Assembly: GCF_014199265.1 (NCBI RefSeq)
Contig: NZ_JACIJG010000013.1
Coordinates: 49,933 to 113,932 of the forward strand
Length of the DNA stretch: 64,000 bases
Direction of reading: 5' to 3'
Source: Brucella daejeonensis
GTDB taxonomy: Bacteria; Pseudomonadota; Alphaproteobacteria; Rhizobiales; Rhizobiaceae
Shown: piece by piece, positions 46,870-56,196 of the stretch
How positions within the stretch are numbered: position 1 is the first letter of the stretch
Layout of the letters: every line of letters starts with the position of its first letter
Program-made: the position numbers and the translations under genes
Notes under the pieces: model-generated
Database searches by the model: none
What the model was told of the DNA's origin: nothing
Seen by the model: the letters and a program-made list of their open reading frames with translations, nothing else

Positions 46870-47763
46870 ATGGGGGGCGACCACGATCATGCGGACGTCA
46901 AGAATACGCCGATCTCCCGGTTGTGGGTCGCTTTTGGCCTGACCGGCCTTTTCATGATCGCCGAAGCTATCGGCAGTTTCATCACCGGCAGTCTCGCGCT
47001 TCTTTCCGATGCCATGCATATGGCAACGGACACATTTGCGCTTTTGCTGGCGCTCATTGCCGTCTATCTCGGTCGCCGTCCCGCCGACATCTTCCGCACT
47101 TATGGCTATGCGCGTCTCGAAATACTGGCGGCGGCGTTCAACGCGCTTCTGCTTCTGGGCGTTGCTTTCTACATTCTCTACGAGGCCTATGAACGCCTGT
47201 CGGAACCGGCTGACGTCCAGTCGCTCGGCATGATGGCGGTGGCTGTTGTCGGACTGGCGGTCAACTTCATTTCGATGCGGGTGCTGACCGGACACAAGGA
47301 TGAAAACCTGAATGTGAAGGGCGCCTATCTGGAGGTCTGGGCGGATATGCTCGGCTCGGTAGGCGTGATCGCTGCCGCTCTCATCATTTACCTGACCGGA
47401 TGGGAATGGGTCGATTCCCTGATCGCGGTTGGCATAGGCTTCATGGTCTTTCCGCGCACCTGGGTTTTGCTCAAGGAATGCATCAATATTCTGCTGGAGG
47501 GCGTCCCGGTCGGGCTTGATGTGAGGCAGGTCGAGGCGGCAATTCTTGCGGTGCCCGGCGTGACGTCCATCCACGACCTTCATGTCTGGTCACTGACAAA
47601 GAACCAGCATTCGCTGACGGCTCATATCGTTCTGACGGAAAAGGCCGATGGCGAGACCGTGCGCCGCGCCGTCGAGCAGATATTGCAGGAACAATACGAT
47701 CTGCATCACACGACATTGCAGACCGAAACGGAGAGCTGTGCCCCGAAGGAATTCATTCACTGA
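46870..47763 (+). CDS. Cation diffusion facilitator (CzcD-type metal exporter)
   Basis: 297 residues, six membrane helices and a cytoplasmic C-terminal domain. The N-terminus has a short His patch (MGGDHDHAD). Metal-site residues are in LLSDAMHMATD (helix 2) and YLEVWADMLGSVGV (helix 5), a CzcD-like form with Glu at a position often His. The C-terminal VPGVTSIHDLHVWSLTKNQ is the family dimerisation domain. Zinc, cobalt or cadmium efflux is likely; the metal cannot be fixed from sequence. It follows smc by 25 bp with GGGAGGGG before the ATG. Confidence 0.9.
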   Translation: MGGDHDHADVKNTPISRLWVAFGLTGLFMIAEAIGSFITGSLALLSDAMHMATDTFALLLALIAVYLGRRPADIFRTYGYARLEILAAAFNALLLLGVAFYILYEAYERLSEPADVQSLGMMAVAVVGLAVNFISMRVLTGHKDENLNVKGAYLEVWADMLGSVGVIAAALIIYLTGWEWVDSLIAVGIGFMVFPRTWVLLKECINILLEGVPVGLDVRQVEAAILAVPGVTSIHDLHVWSLTKNQHSLTAHIVLTEKADGETVRRAVEQILQEQYDLHHTTLQTETESCAPKEFIH

Positions 47764-47818
47764 GTGTCTGAATCAAAAAACGTCATCTGAGGCCGCAATG
47801 GCAATTCCCAGGCTCGAA

Positions 47819-47849
47819 CGGCTCGCCGCAGTTGACCCGCGGCGAGCCG
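47819..47849. terminator. G+C-rich hairpin between convergent CDF and VOC genes
   Basis: CGGCTCGCCGC and GCGGCGAGCCG form a perfect 11-bp stem around 9 nt. There is no T-run on either side, so termination is only a guess. Confidence 0.4.
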
Positions 47850-47897
47850 CCATCCTGTCCCGCAACAAACCGGCGGAACGGATGCGGGGGTGCAAAT

Positions 47898-48242
47898 CTA
47901 CCGGTCGCTCCAGACGGCGAGCTCATTTCCCGCCGGATCGATGAAATGGAAGCGCCGCCCGCCGGGAAAGGAAAAGACAGGCTTGACGATGGTGCCGCCT
48001 GCTTCCGTGACTGCCAGCAAAGTATCTTCCAGCCCGGCGGAATAAAGTACGGGGAGCGGCTTTGCGATTGCATCGCCATCCGCATCGAAGCCACCGTCCA
48101 GCCCTTCGGCGAAGGCCGAATAGGTGGGGCCATAATCCGTAAAACTCCACCCGAAGGCCCGCGCATAGAAGCTCTTGGTCGTATCGAGCGAGCCGTTGGC
48201 GGCAGGCATTTCCAGATAATCGAGCTTTCCCGTGACACGCAT
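47898..48242 (-). CDS. VOC (glyoxalase/bleomycin-resistance fold) protein
   Basis: 114 residues of the vicinal-oxygen-chelate superfamily, a single beta-alpha-beta-beta-beta pair typical of the short members that dimerise. It begins GKLDYLEMPAAN with SFYARAFGWSFTDYGPTYSAF, and ends RRFHFIDPAGNELAVWSD, where the last Glu would bind metal. The equivalent N-terminal ligand is not a clear His, so metal binding is uncertain. Function unknown. Convergent with the CDF gene; the upstream region contains several palindromes. Confidence 0.85.
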   Translation of the reverse strand: MRVTGKLDYLEMPAANGSLDTTKSFYARAFGWSFTDYGPTYSAFAEGLDGGFDADGDAIAKPLPVLYSAGLEDTLLAVTEAGGTIVKPVFSFPGGRRFHFIDPAGNELAVWSDR

Positions 48243-48310
48243 GATACAACATCCAGATGTTCTTTATTTGTTCTTATTTTTGCGACATAAGCCCAATAGA
48301 GTCAATCCCT

Positions 48311-48353
48311 GGAGCATTTCCAGCAAAAGTGCGAAGCGTCTTCGCAGGGAAAT
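48311..48353 (+). repeat. Dispersed 'ATTTCCAGCAAAAGTG' element, copy 5
   Basis: GGAGCATTTCCAGCAAAAGT, then GCGAAGCG and CAGGGAAAT. The GGTTTTGCGT block is altered to GTCTTCGCAG, making a small internal palindrome (GCGAAG/CTTCGC). Confidence 0.65.
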
Positions 48354-48372
48354 CAGTCCACTGGACTGATTT
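48350..48372. repeat. Palindrome AAATCAGTCCA-C-TGGACTGATTT
   Basis: Two 11-bp perfect arms around a single C. It is joined to the end of the dispersed element and may be part of it. Confidence 0.7.
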
Positions 48373-48417
48373 CTAATCCTGCTACGATGCGTAGGATAAT
48401 GCGTAAAAACAAATAGT

Positions 48418-48459
48418 TAGAGCGGTTCCAATGATTCAGTCAAAACAGGAACCGCTCTA
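48418..48459. repeat. Inverted repeat TAGAGCGGTTCC / GGAACCGCTCTA
   Basis: Perfect 12-bp arms separated by 18 nt and followed by GGTTTTG. It could fold as a terminator-like hairpin for rightward transcripts. Confidence 0.6.
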
Positions 48460-48694
48460 GGTTTTGTCTGCATCCACAGCAACCAGATCATAGTGCATGC
48501 AAGATGTACGAATCCCATGAACGCGACACGCTTTAATCGGGCCGATTTCGCGTCTAATCGATTCTATTGTCGCGGCTTCTCTTTTTTGGTTGGCAGCGGC
48601 CTCGCCGATCGCATAAGCAACGAGGGCAGGTTCAGGAAATGCTTGCAATTGTTGCGAGTCTTTCTTGAGCCATCCTGCATTAAGGGAGGCCATA

Positions 48695-51358
48695 ATGGCG
48701 AAGTGGGTGTACACGTTCGGCGACGGTAAGGCAGAAGGTGCGGCAAGCGACCGCAATCTTCTCGGCGGCAAGGGGGCCAATCTGGCTGAGATGAGCAGTC
48801 TCGGTCTGCCCGTACCGCCCGGCTTTACGATCACGACCGAGGTCTGCACCTATTATTACGACCATGACAGGACCTATCCTTCCGAACTCACCGAGCAGGT
48901 TCAGGCAGCGCTCGCGCATATCGCGGCGCTGACCGGCCGCAATTTTGGCGATGCCGAAAAGCCGCTTCTGGTTTCGGTGCGCTCCGGTGCCCGTGCTTCC
49001 ATGCCCGGCATGATGGACACGGTGCTCAATCTCGGCCTTAACGACGAGACAGTGCAGGCCATCGCCCGTGAATCGGGCGACGAGCGCTTTGCCTATGACA
49101 GCTATCGCCGCTTCATCCAGATGTATTCCGACGTGGTGCTGGGGGTTGATCACGGTTTCTTCGAGGAAATTCTGGAAGACAGGAAGGCCGCTCTCGGCGT
49201 CGATGTCGACACGGCGCTCACTGCCGACGACTGGAAGGACGTGATTGCGCTCTATAAAGCCAAGGTCGAGGAAGAACTGGGTCAGCCTTTCCCGCAGGAC
49301 CCGCGTGAACAGCTCTGGGGCGCCATCGGTGCTGTATTTTCAAGCTGGATGAATGCCCGCGCCATCACCTATCGCCGCCTGCACAATATTCCGGCGGCCT
49401 GGGGCACGGCGGTCAATGTGCAGGCCATGGTGTTCGGTAATATGGGTGAAACATCTGCGACTGGCGTTGCCTTCACGCGCAATCCTTCAACGGGCGAAAA
49501 CAAGCTTTACGGCGAATTTCTCGTCAATGCGCAGGGTGAAGACGTGGTGGCCGGTATCCGCACGCCGCAGAACATCACCGAGGAAGCGCGCATCGCCGCC
49601 GGTTCGGACAAGCCGTCGCTGGAAAAGGTGATGCCGGAAGCCTTTGCCGAATTCCTGAAGGTGGCGGATCGACTGGAACAGCACTATCGCGACATGCAGG
49701 ATCTGGAATTCACCATCGAACGCGGCAAGCTGTGGATGCTCCAGACCCGTTCGGGCAAACGCACGGCCAAGGCCGCTCTGAAAATGGCCGTCGAAATGGC
49801 GGGCGAGGGCCTTATATCTGAGGAAGAAGCGGTGTTACGCGTCGATCCGGCAGCGCTCGACCAGCTCCTGCACCCGACCATCGATCCGCGCGCGGAACGT
49901 CAGGTGATCGGTCAGGGACTGCCCGCGTCGCCCGGCGCCGCCACCGGCGAGATTGTCTTCTCGTCGGAGGAGGCTGAACAGGCCAGGTCCGAAGGCCGCA
50001 AGGTCATTCTGGTCCGTATCGAAACAAGTCCTGAAGATATTCACGGGATGCACGCGGCGGAAGGCATTCTGACCACGCGCGGCGGCATGACCAGCCATGC
50101 GGCGGTCGTGGCGCGCGGCATGGGCAAGCCCTGCGTTTCCGGCGCCGGATCGCTGCGCGTCGACTATCGCAACGGCGTCATGCTCGCGGCAGGCCAGACC
50201 TTCGGCAAGGGCGATGTCATCACCGTCGATGGCGGTACGGGGCAGGTGCTGAAAGGCGCGGTTGCCATGTTGCAGCCGGAACTTTCCGGCGATTTCGGCA
50301 AACTGATGGAATGGGCGGACAAGTCGCGCCGCATGAAGGTGCGAGCCAATGCCGAAACCCCCGCCGATGCCCGCACGGCGCGCTCGTTTGGCGCGGAAGG
50401 CATCGGTCTGTGCCGCACCGAGCATATGTTCTTCGAGGGAAGCCGCATCGTTGCGATGCGCGAGATGATCCTTTCCGACAATGAGGAAGGCCGTCGCGCC
50501 GCTCTGGCAAAACTTCTGCCGATGCAGCGTTCGGATTTCGTCGAACTTTTCGAAATCATGAAGGGCCTGCCGGTCACGATCCGTCTGCTCGACCCGCCCT
50601 TGCACGAGTTCCTGCCGCATACGGACGAGGAAGTCGCGGAAGTGGCGGCCTCCATGGGGGTCGATGCGGCCAGGCTGCGCGAACGCGCCGATGCCTTGCA
50701 CGAATTCAATCCCATGCTCGGCCATCGCGGTTGCCGTCTGGCAGTGTCCTACCCGGAAATCGCCGAGATGCAGGCCCGTGCCATTTTCGAGGCAGCCGTC
50801 GTCGCGGGCAAGGAAACCGGCGAACCGGTCGTGCCCGAAGTCATGGTGCCGCTGGTGGGCCTGAAGGCCGAACTCGATTTCGTCAAGGCGCGTATCGATG
50901 CGGTGGCAAAGGAAGTGATGAATGAGGCCGGCGTCCAGATCGACTATATGGTCGGCACGATGATCGAACTGCCGCGCGCGGCGCTTCGCGCCGGAGAAAT
51001 CGCCGAAACGGCGGAATTCTTCTCGTTCGGAACCAACGATCTTACCCAGACCACATTCGGCATCTCGCGTGACGACGCATCGGCTTTCCTGACGTCCTAT
51101 CAGAGCCGCGGCGTGATCGAGCAGGACCCGTTCGTCTCGCTCGATGTGGATGGCGTGGGCGAACTGGTGCAGATCGCCGCGGAGCGCGGACGCAAGACAC
51201 GCGAGAAGATCAAGCTTGGCATCTGCGGCGAACACGGCGGCGATCCGTCCTCGATCGCGTTTTGTGAAAAGACCGGCCTCGACTATGTGTCCTGCTCGCC
51301 TTTCCGTGTGCCGATAGCCCGGCTTGCGGCGGCGCAGGCCGCTGTCCGCGAGGGCTGA
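48695..51358 (+). CDS. ppdK: Pyruvate, phosphate dikinase
   Basis: PpdK interconverts pyruvate, ATP and phosphate with PEP, AMP and pyrophosphate, linking the TCA cycle to gluconeogenesis. 887 residues: an N-terminal ATP-grasp domain (LLGGKGANLAEMSSLGLPVPPGF, SVRSGARASMPGMMDTVLNLG), a central swivelling domain with the phosphorylated His468 in RGGMTSHAAVVARG, and a C-terminal TIM-barrel PEP/pyruvate domain (EGIGLCRTEHMFF, GTNDLTQTTFG, GICGEHGGDP with the catalytic Cys). ATG at 48695 behind AAGGGAGG; a TTG 30 bp earlier is less likely. Transcribed alone, ending at a clear terminator. Confidence 0.97.
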   Translation: MAKWVYTFGDGKAEGAASDRNLLGGKGANLAEMSSLGLPVPPGFTITTEVCTYYYDHDRTYPSELTEQVQAALAHIAALTGRNFGDAEKPLLVSVRSGARASMPGMMDTVLNLGLNDETVQAIARESGDERFAYDSYRRFIQMYSDVVLGVDHGFFEEILEDRKAALGVDVDTALTADDWKDVIALYKAKVEEELGQPFPQDPREQLWGAIGAVFSSWMNARAITYRRLHNIPAAWGTAVNVQAMVFGNMGETSATGVAFTRNPSTGENKLYGEFLVNAQGEDVVAGIRTPQNITEEARIAAGSDKPSLEKVMPEAFAEFLKVADRLEQHYRDMQDLEFTIERGKLWMLQTRSGKRTAKAALKMAVEMAGEGLISEEEAVLRVDPAALDQLLHPTIDPRAERQVIGQGLPASPGAATGEIVFSSEEAEQARSEGRKVILVRIETSPEDIHGMHAAEGILTTRGGMTSHAAVVARGMGKPCVSGAGSLRVDYRNGVMLAAGQTFGKGDVITVDGGTGQVLKGAVAMLQPELSGDFGKLMEWADKSRRMKVRANAETPADARTARSFGAEGIGLCRTEHMFFEGSRIVAMREMILSDNEEGRRAALAKLLPMQRSDFVELFEIMKGLPVTIRLLDPPLHEFLPHTDEEVAEVAASMGVDAARLRERADALHEFNPMLGHRGCRLAVSYPEIAEMQARAIFEAAVVAGKETGEPVVPEVMVPLVGLKAELDFVKARIDAVAKEVMNEAGVQIDYMVGTMIELPRAALRAGEIAETAEFFSFGTNDLTQTTFGISRDDASAFLTSYQSRGVIEQDPFVSLDVDGVGELVQIAAERGRKTREKIKLGICGEHGGDPSSIAFCEKTGLDYVSCSPFRVPIARLAAAQAAVREG

Positions 51359-51379
51359 TAGGCCGCCATAATTTGGCTC

Positions 51380-51412
51380 GACTGCCGGAGTAGCCCTCCG
51401 GCAGTCATTTTT
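51380..51412 (+). terminator. Rho-independent terminator of ppdK
   Basis: GACTGCCGGAG and CTCCGGCAGTC form an 11-bp stem with a TAGCC loop and ATTTTT. Confidence 0.85.
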
Positions 51413-51429
51413 CTAAAAAAGATATTGCC

Positions 51430-52254
51430 ATGTTTCGTTTGATTGCAGCGGCGACCGCCGCATTCACGTTCACGACCGGTATCGCCAGCGCCTATGATGT
51501 CGCCCCGCAAGAGCGGTTGCCGGATACGATCAGGATCGTCGAGCCGCAACTGCATATAGCGCGCGGAGGTCCTGCATCGCCGCAAGTGGCTCTGACGCTC
51601 GATGCCTGCATGGGCAGGACCGATCATCGTATCCTCGATATGCTGGTGCATAACCGTATTCCCGCTACGATTTTCGTGACGGGCCGCTGGGTAAGACAAA
51701 ATCCCGAAGCCATCGTCGTCCTGAAGGCCAATCCCGATCTGTTCGACATCGAAAACCATGGCGCGATGCATGTTCCCGCCATCACGAATGAATCGAAAAT
51801 GTATGGGATCAAGACAGCCGGATCGCTCGATAGGGTTCGTTTGGAGATCGACGGTGGAGCATCGGCCATCGCAGGTGTCGGGGCACCGAAGCCGCTCTGG
51901 TATCGCGATGCGACCGCCCGCTATTCGACGGACGCGATAAAGCTGGCGACGGGCATGGGTTACAGGATTGGCGGCTATTCATTGAATGGCGATCAGGGGG
52001 CATCCCTGCTTGCGCCGACGGTCGCGCGCCGTATAGCGGCCGCGCGCGACGGTGATGTCATCATTTCGCATATCAACCAGCCGACCCGGTCTGCCGGGGA
52101 GGGCGTTGCCAAGGGCATTCTGGCCTTGAAGGCGAAAGGTATGAATTTCGTACGTCTCAAGGATGTTGAGACGGAGATGGTGCTCAATCCGGTCGCTTCG
52201 CGCAATCTCCAGGCAGGCACACGAAAGCTGCGGAAACCCGCAGCGTCGAAATGA
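51430..52254 (+). CDS. Secreted polysaccharide deacetylase-like protein, degenerate motif
   Basis: 274 residues: a signal peptide (about 1-21, AAFTFTTGIASA) and a NodB-type (CE4) fold: VALTLDACMGRTDHRILDMLVHN, RIPATIFVTGRWV, FDIENHGAMHVP, DGDVIISHINQP. The usual TFDDGP motif reads TLDACMG, keeping the first Asp but not the second, metal-binding one; the HxxxH pair is present in NHGAMH. It may still bind metal differently or may have lost deacetylase activity. Transcribed after the ppdK terminator in the same direction. Confidence 0.75.
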   Translation: MFRLIAAATAAFTFTTGIASAYDVAPQERLPDTIRIVEPQLHIARGGPASPQVALTLDACMGRTDHRILDMLVHNRIPATIFVTGRWVRQNPEAIVVLKANPDLFDIENHGAMHVPAITNESKMYGIKTAGSLDRVRLEIDGGASAIAGVGAPKPLWYRDATARYSTDAIKLATGMGYRIGGYSLNGDQGASLLAPTVARRIAAARDGDVIISHINQPTRSAGEGVAKGILALKAKGMNFVRLKDVETEMVLNPVASRNLQAGTRKLRKPAASK

Positions 52255-52268
52255 CCGGAGCCGCGATG

Positions 52269-52775
52269 TCAGGCGCCGTTGACCTTTTCTTTCGGCGAAA
52301 GGCTTTTCATGACGGCGGCATAGTTGCGTCCGAGGCTCTCGAAAACCGCGTTCTCGCCGGTTAGCGGTTCTATGGACAAGGTCGTGCCGTCATTGCGCAG
52401 CGTAACGAAAATGACCTGATCTTCCGGCTCGCCTTCGATAGCGATTGCGCCGATACGTTGCGCTTCACTTGTATCGAGAGCAGGCATGTTGAAGAGAACT
52501 TCGCCGCCAACCCGTTCGGCAGCCTTGGCGAGAGCGGAGTCGAAGCCTTCGACCAGTACGTCGATCGTTCCGAGCGCGAATTCCAGTTCCACAGCTTCCA
52601 GTGTGGTCGCATCGTCTGCGGTGTCATCGCCTTTTGACTGGTTGCCATTTTGACGGGCGCGATCCATCCGGTCCTCTCCGACGATTCCGAAATTAACCCC
52701 CATTTCAACGATCATGCCCTCTGTTAGCAGTTGCTGCAACGCCTTTTTATTTGATTTACCTGGCTTTTTTCTCAC
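52269..52775 (-). CDS. Conserved-looking hypothetical protein
   Basis: 168 residues. A lysine-rich N-terminus (MRKKPGKSNKKALQQLL) is followed by an acidic, Asp/Thr-rich linker (GDDTADDATTLEAVELEFA) and a C-terminal domain rich in hydrophobic/acidic repeats (TIDVLVEGFDSALAKAAERVGGEVLFNMPAL, IGAIAIEGEPEDQVIFVTL, MKSLSPKEKVNGA). No membrane segment or known motif. The start is a GTG without a strong ribosome binding site, so the N-terminus may be shorter (an ATG lies 20 codons in). Convergent with the deacetylase-like gene. I do not recognise a family. Confidence 0.55.
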   Translation of the reverse strand: MRKKPGKSNKKALQQLLTEGMIVEMGVNFGIVGEDRMDRARQNGNQSKGDDTADDATTLEAVELEFALGTIDVLVEGFDSALAKAAERVGGEVLFNMPALDTSEAQRIGAIAIEGEPEDQVIFVTLRNDGTTLSIEPLTGENAVFESLGRNYAAVMKSLSPKEKVNGA

Positions 52776-53072
52776 TTATTCTTAAAGCCGGTGACGTTTG
52801 CAGGCTAACTGATCGCTGCCCCTAATGCGATTTGCCTGATCTATCAAGCACGCCAAACGTGTGTTGGTACTCTATTTTATAGGTCCCAGAATATTGGTGG
52901 TGTGGCTGAGGTGTCGCTTAGCGCACACAAGCCTTTTGCAGAAAACGATTCATGCTTCAGGATTTTGCCGAGTGAGAATCTCTCTGCTATTCATAGGTCC
53001 TGACCCTGGATGCCATAATGGGCAGGCGTTCAATGCCGAAATCGGATCGTCGGATACTGGCTGGGAAACTGT

Positions 53073-53861
53073 ATGAGAAAATTTCGCTACCAGCGGCGTC
53101 AGTCGCGTTCTGCGGTCTGGGCACTTCGCCTCGGCGTTTTCGCGGTCATCCTGCTCGCTCTGGCATTCGTTCTGCACCGGTTCTGGACACTCGAAACGCC
53201 CGATCTCGTTCTGGTCGCTGGATTGAGCGCCGCCATTGCCATTCTTGCGCTCGTCTGTGCGGCCAAGGGGTTCCGAAATCTTTGGACCAATGGCGACAAG
53301 GGTGGCGCACGGTCGTTCTGGGGCGGAATTTTTGCCTTTGCCGTGTTGCTGCCGATCGGACTTGTGGCCGCGCTCTGGTATGCGTCGCCGCCGCTTTACG
53401 ACCTGTCCACGGATTTCGAGACGCCGCCGCAGTTTCCAGCCAATATGCCGCCGCGCCTGCAATGGATGAACCCGCTTACGCTGGCGGTAAGCGGTGATGC
53501 GCTGGCGCAACTGACTGCCTATCCCGATGTCGTCGGACGCCGTTATGAAGCTGCGCCGGACCGCGTGGCGCAAGGTGTCGGGACTGTTCTCAAGGCTTTC
53601 GGGTGGCAGGAAAGCGCGCGAAACGCATCGCCATCGGAACAGAACGCGACGCGATTTGCCGTAACGGCGCATAGTTTCGTTCTGGGCCTGAAAAGCGATA
53701 TCGTCATCCGCTTGCTGGACGAGGGCGAGGCGACCTATGTCGATGTGCGCTCGCTGTCGCGTTACGGCAAGCGCGATATGGGGCTGAACGCCGGTTTCAT
53801 TACCGATTTTCTGGGTGCGCTGGAAAGCGAAGTCAACAAGGCTCCGGCGGACGTGGAATAA
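53073..53861 (+). CDS. DUF1499 family membrane protein
   Basis: 262 residues: a basic N-terminus, three membrane helices (about 16-36, 45-65, 84-107) and a C-terminal DUF1499 domain (DVVGRRYEAAPDRVAQGVGTVLKAFGW, then ATRFAVTAHSFVLGLKSDIVIRL, SLSRYGKRDMGLNAGFITDFLGALE). Function is unknown; the domain is widespread in Rhizobiales and plants. About 300 bp upstream to the hypothetical gene hold no other gene that I can support. It is convergent with the metallo-beta-lactamase gene, with no gap between stops. Confidence 0.83.
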   Translation: MRKFRYQRRQSRSAVWALRLGVFAVILLALAFVLHRFWTLETPDLVLVAGLSAAIAILALVCAAKGFRNLWTNGDKGGARSFWGGIFAFAVLLPIGLVAALWYASPPLYDLSTDFETPPQFPANMPPRLQWMNPLTLAVSGDALAQLTAYPDVVGRRYEAAPDRVAQGVGTVLKAFGWQESARNASPSEQNATRFAVTAHSFVLGLKSDIVIRLLDEGEATYVDVRSLSRYGKRDMGLNAGFITDFLGALESEVNKAPADVE

Positions 53862-54767
53862 TCAGCCGGGAAAATAAATGCTGTCGAGCGATGGATGGCC
53901 ATCGGTCTTGACCTCGCCGCGCCCGACCAGATCTTCAAGATGCGCCAGAACGGATAAGGCCGCGGCGCCGTGCAGCCTTGGATCCGTTTCGCGATAGATC
54001 ACTTTGACCATATCGGGGATCGTCCGGTCTCCCTGAAGGACGCGCTCGAGGACCGCACGCTCGCGCATTTTGCGATGCGCTCGCAGGCCGCGCACGAAAG
54101 CGGCCGGTTTGGTGACGGCGCCGCCATGGCCCGGCAGATAAACCGCATCGTCACGCGTCAGGAGCTTTTCAAGCGAAACCATATAATCGCTCATGGAACC
54201 GTCGGGCGGAGCGACGATGGATGTGGCCCAGGCCATCACATGATCGGCGGAAAACAGCACGCCCGTATCCTTCAGGCCGAACGCCATGTGGTTGGCGGCA
54301 TGTCCCGGCGTATGGATGCCTTCGATCACCCAGCCGTCACCCTGGATTGCGGAGCCGTCGCCAAGCGCGATATCCGGGGTGAAATCCGTGTCGGCGCTTG
54401 CTTCGAGCATGTTGACTTCGCCCGCGTAATAGGCACGGGCAGGGCGATGCGGGCCTTCCGCGACCGTCAGCGCGCCGAGATTTTCCTTGAGACGTCGGGC
54501 AAGCGGCGAATGATCGCGATGGGTGTGGCTGACGAAGATATGGCTGACGGGGCGGCCGGCAATGGCCGCGATCAGCGCCTCGTAATGGGCCTCGTCTTCC
54601 GGGCCGGGATCGATGACCGCCAGTGTATTCGTGCCGATAATGTAGCTGTTGGTGCCATGGAAGGTGAAAGCGCTCGGATTATTGACGGTGAGGCGCAAAA
54701 TGCCTTTACTCAGCTCAACTGCCTGCCCATACTGGGGAGTGAAACTGCTGTCGAAAACAAGCGCCAT
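53862..54767 (-). CDS. Metallo-beta-lactamase fold hydrolase
   Basis: 301 residues. The zinc motif HxHxDH is VSHTHRDHSPLARRL, the next His lies in GIHTPGHAANHMAFGL, Asp in FSADHVMAW, and the last His in YLPGHGGAVTKP. The C-terminal helical domain (RALRAHRKMRERAVLERVLQ-like segment) resembles LACTB2/endoribonuclease-like and glyoxalase II-like members of the fold. The substrate is unknown. Convergent with the DUF1499 gene and divergent from bioY. Confidence 0.87.
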   Translation of the reverse strand: MALVFDSSFTPQYGQAVELSKGILRLTVNNPSAFTFHGTNSYIIGTNTLAVIDPGPEDEAHYEALIAAIAGRPVSHIFVSHTHRDHSPLARRLKENLGALTVAEGPHRPARAYYAGEVNMLEASADTDFTPDIALGDGSAIQGDGWVIEGIHTPGHAANHMAFGLKDTGVLFSADHVMAWATSIVAPPDGSMSDYMVSLEKLLTRDDAVYLPGHGGAVTKPAAFVRGLRAHRKMRERAVLERVLQGDRTIPDMVKVIYRETDPRLHGAAALSVLAHLEDLVGRGEVKTDGHPSLDSIYFPG

Positions 54768-54930
54768 GGGAACGGCTTCCAGTTCTTCTTTGGTTCGATT
54801 GATGAAACGGCACAGGCCTTATATAGTCGGGTTTCGGACGTGAACAGTCACCATGCGATGACAATTGCGCCCATATCGGGATTAATGGTCAGCTTCCGAT
54901 GTCAGGATGCCGCCAAAAGTGGAGTTGGAT

Positions 54931-55530
54931 ATGTCTCATAGAGCAAAGTCTCGCATTGCTACCGCCTCTCTCGCCGCAGGATATCTGCCCGCCAGTCAAT
55001 TGGCGCGAGCGTTCTGGTTCGTCGGACTTGCGCTGATCGGGACAGCCGTTCTCGCCATTTCCGCCAAGATCAAGGTCGATCTCGTTTATGTCAACGTGAC
55101 GATGCAGACCTTCGCCCTCTTTGCGATTTCGGCTCTTTACGGTTCGCGGCTTGCCGTTGCGACGGTGGCGCTCTACCTGCTCGAAGGCGCGCTCGGTATG
55201 CCGGTCTTCACCGGAACGCCTGAAAAAGGCATCGGCCTTGCCTATATGGTCGGTCCGACGGGCGGCTATCTGCTTTCCTATCTTGCCGCTGCGTGGATCG
55301 TCGGTCGCGCTGCCGACAAGGGACTGGCGCGCAATCCGTTCGCCCTCGGCGGCGCGATGCTTCTGGCCGAAGCCGTCATTCTCCTCATGGGAGCAGGCTG
55401 GATGGCCTATCTCTTCGGTCTGGAAAAGGGCATCGCCTTCGGCTTCGGTGTCTTCATCGTCGGCGATCTGGTAAAACTGGCGCTTGCCGCCTGCGGCGTG
55501 CCAGCAGTGACGTCGCTGCTGAAGCGCTGA
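54931..55530 (+). CDS. bioY: Biotin transporter substrate-binding subunit BioY
   Basis: BioY is the membrane S component for biotin uptake, either alone or with an ECF energising module. 199 residues with six membrane helices and the family marks VNVTMQTFALFAISALYGSR, ALYLLEGALGMPVF and VGPTGGYLLSYLAAAWIVG. No bioM or bioN genes are nearby. The ATG at 54931 is chosen for a normal length; eight codons more are open upstream. A clear terminator follows. Confidence 0.93.
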   Translation: MSHRAKSRIATASLAAGYLPASQLARAFWFVGLALIGTAVLAISAKIKVDLVYVNVTMQTFALFAISALYGSRLAVATVALYLLEGALGMPVFTGTPEKGIGLAYMVGPTGGYLLSYLAAAWIVGRAADKGLARNPFALGGAMLLAEAVILLMGAGWMAYLFGLEKGIAFGFGVFIVGDLVKLALAACGVPAVTSLLKR

Positions 55531-55554
55531 TCTGTTCGAAGTTTTTGTTTTTCG

Positions 55555-55581
55555 AAAGCCGGGCCTGTGCCCGGCTTTTTC
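55555..55581 (+). terminator. Rho-independent terminator of bioY
   Basis: AAAGCCGGGC and GCCCGGCTTT form a 10-bp stem with a CTGT loop and TTCTTG after it. Confidence 0.8.
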
Positions 55582-55669
55582 TTGTTTCGGTTGAAACTGC
55601 TTCGCGATTGACAGGAGGCCCGTCGTCAAGCTTTGTCGTTGCGATATTCCATTTTCCGGGGAGGTTGAT

Positions 55670-56179
55670 TTGCAAGTCGAGATTCTGGCGGTCGAGCGGC
55701 TGACGAAAGAGGCTTTTGCACCGTTTGGCGATGTGATCGAGGTGGAAGGGGCGGAGCTTCGCCTGATCAATAATGGCACGACGGAGCGCTTTCACGATCT
55801 TGCCCGTGTCGAAGCGGCGGGTACCGAAGCGCGGGTTCTCATCAATATTTTCAGGGGACAGTCGTTTGAGGCGCCGATCGATATCGTCATGATGGAGCGC
55901 CACCCCTTCGGTTCGCAGGCTTTCATTCCATTGAACGGTCGGCCCTTTCTCGTGGTCGTTGCGGAAGATGTCGATGACCGGCCGGTTCGTCCGCGCGTTT
56001 TTCTCGCGCGGGGCGATCAGGGCGTCAACTATCTGCGCAATGTCTGGCACCATCCGCTTCTGGCTCTGGAACGCAAATCGGATTTTCTGGTTGTCGACAG
56101 AGAGGGCAGGGAAGACAATCTGGAGGAATTCTTCCTCTCCGATGCGATCTACCGCATCGAAACGGTGAGCCCGGTTTGA
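55670..56179 (+). CDS. allA: Ureidoglycolate lyase
   Basis: AllA splits ureidoglycolate to glyoxylate and urea in purine breakdown. 169 residues of the AllA cupin-like fold: it begins [24 protein letters not shown], with [31 protein letters not shown] and [22 protein letters not shown]. The start is a TTG behind GGGGAGG. It is followed 17 bp later by hiuH, forming a two-gene ureide module that lacks uricase and allantoinase in the window. Confidence 0.9.
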   Translation: MQVEILAVERLTKEAFAPFGDVIEVEGAELRLINNGTTERFHDLARVEAAGTEARVLINIFRGQSFEAPIDIVMMERHPFGSQAFIPLNGRPFLVVVAEDVDDRPVRPRVFLARGDQGVNYLRNVWHHPLLALERKSDFLVVDREGREDNLEEFFLSDAIYRIETVSPV

Positions 56180-56196
56180 GCATAGCGGGGGAAATT

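Larger units (their letters stand above)
48243..48694. other. Repeat-rich region upstream of ppdK
   Basis: 452 bp without a supported gene. It contains a dispersed-repeat copy (48311-48353), a 23-bp near-perfect palindrome (48350-48372) and a 12-bp inverted repeat (48418-48459), then about 230 bp that should hold the ppdK promoter. AAGGGAGG at 48682-48689 is the ppdK ribosome binding site. Confidence 0.55.

Noticed and set aside
54819..54828. TTATATAGTC upstream of bioY as a BioR operator
   Set aside because: Compared with the BioR consensus TTATCTATAA as I recall it, four of ten positions differ; too weak to claim.
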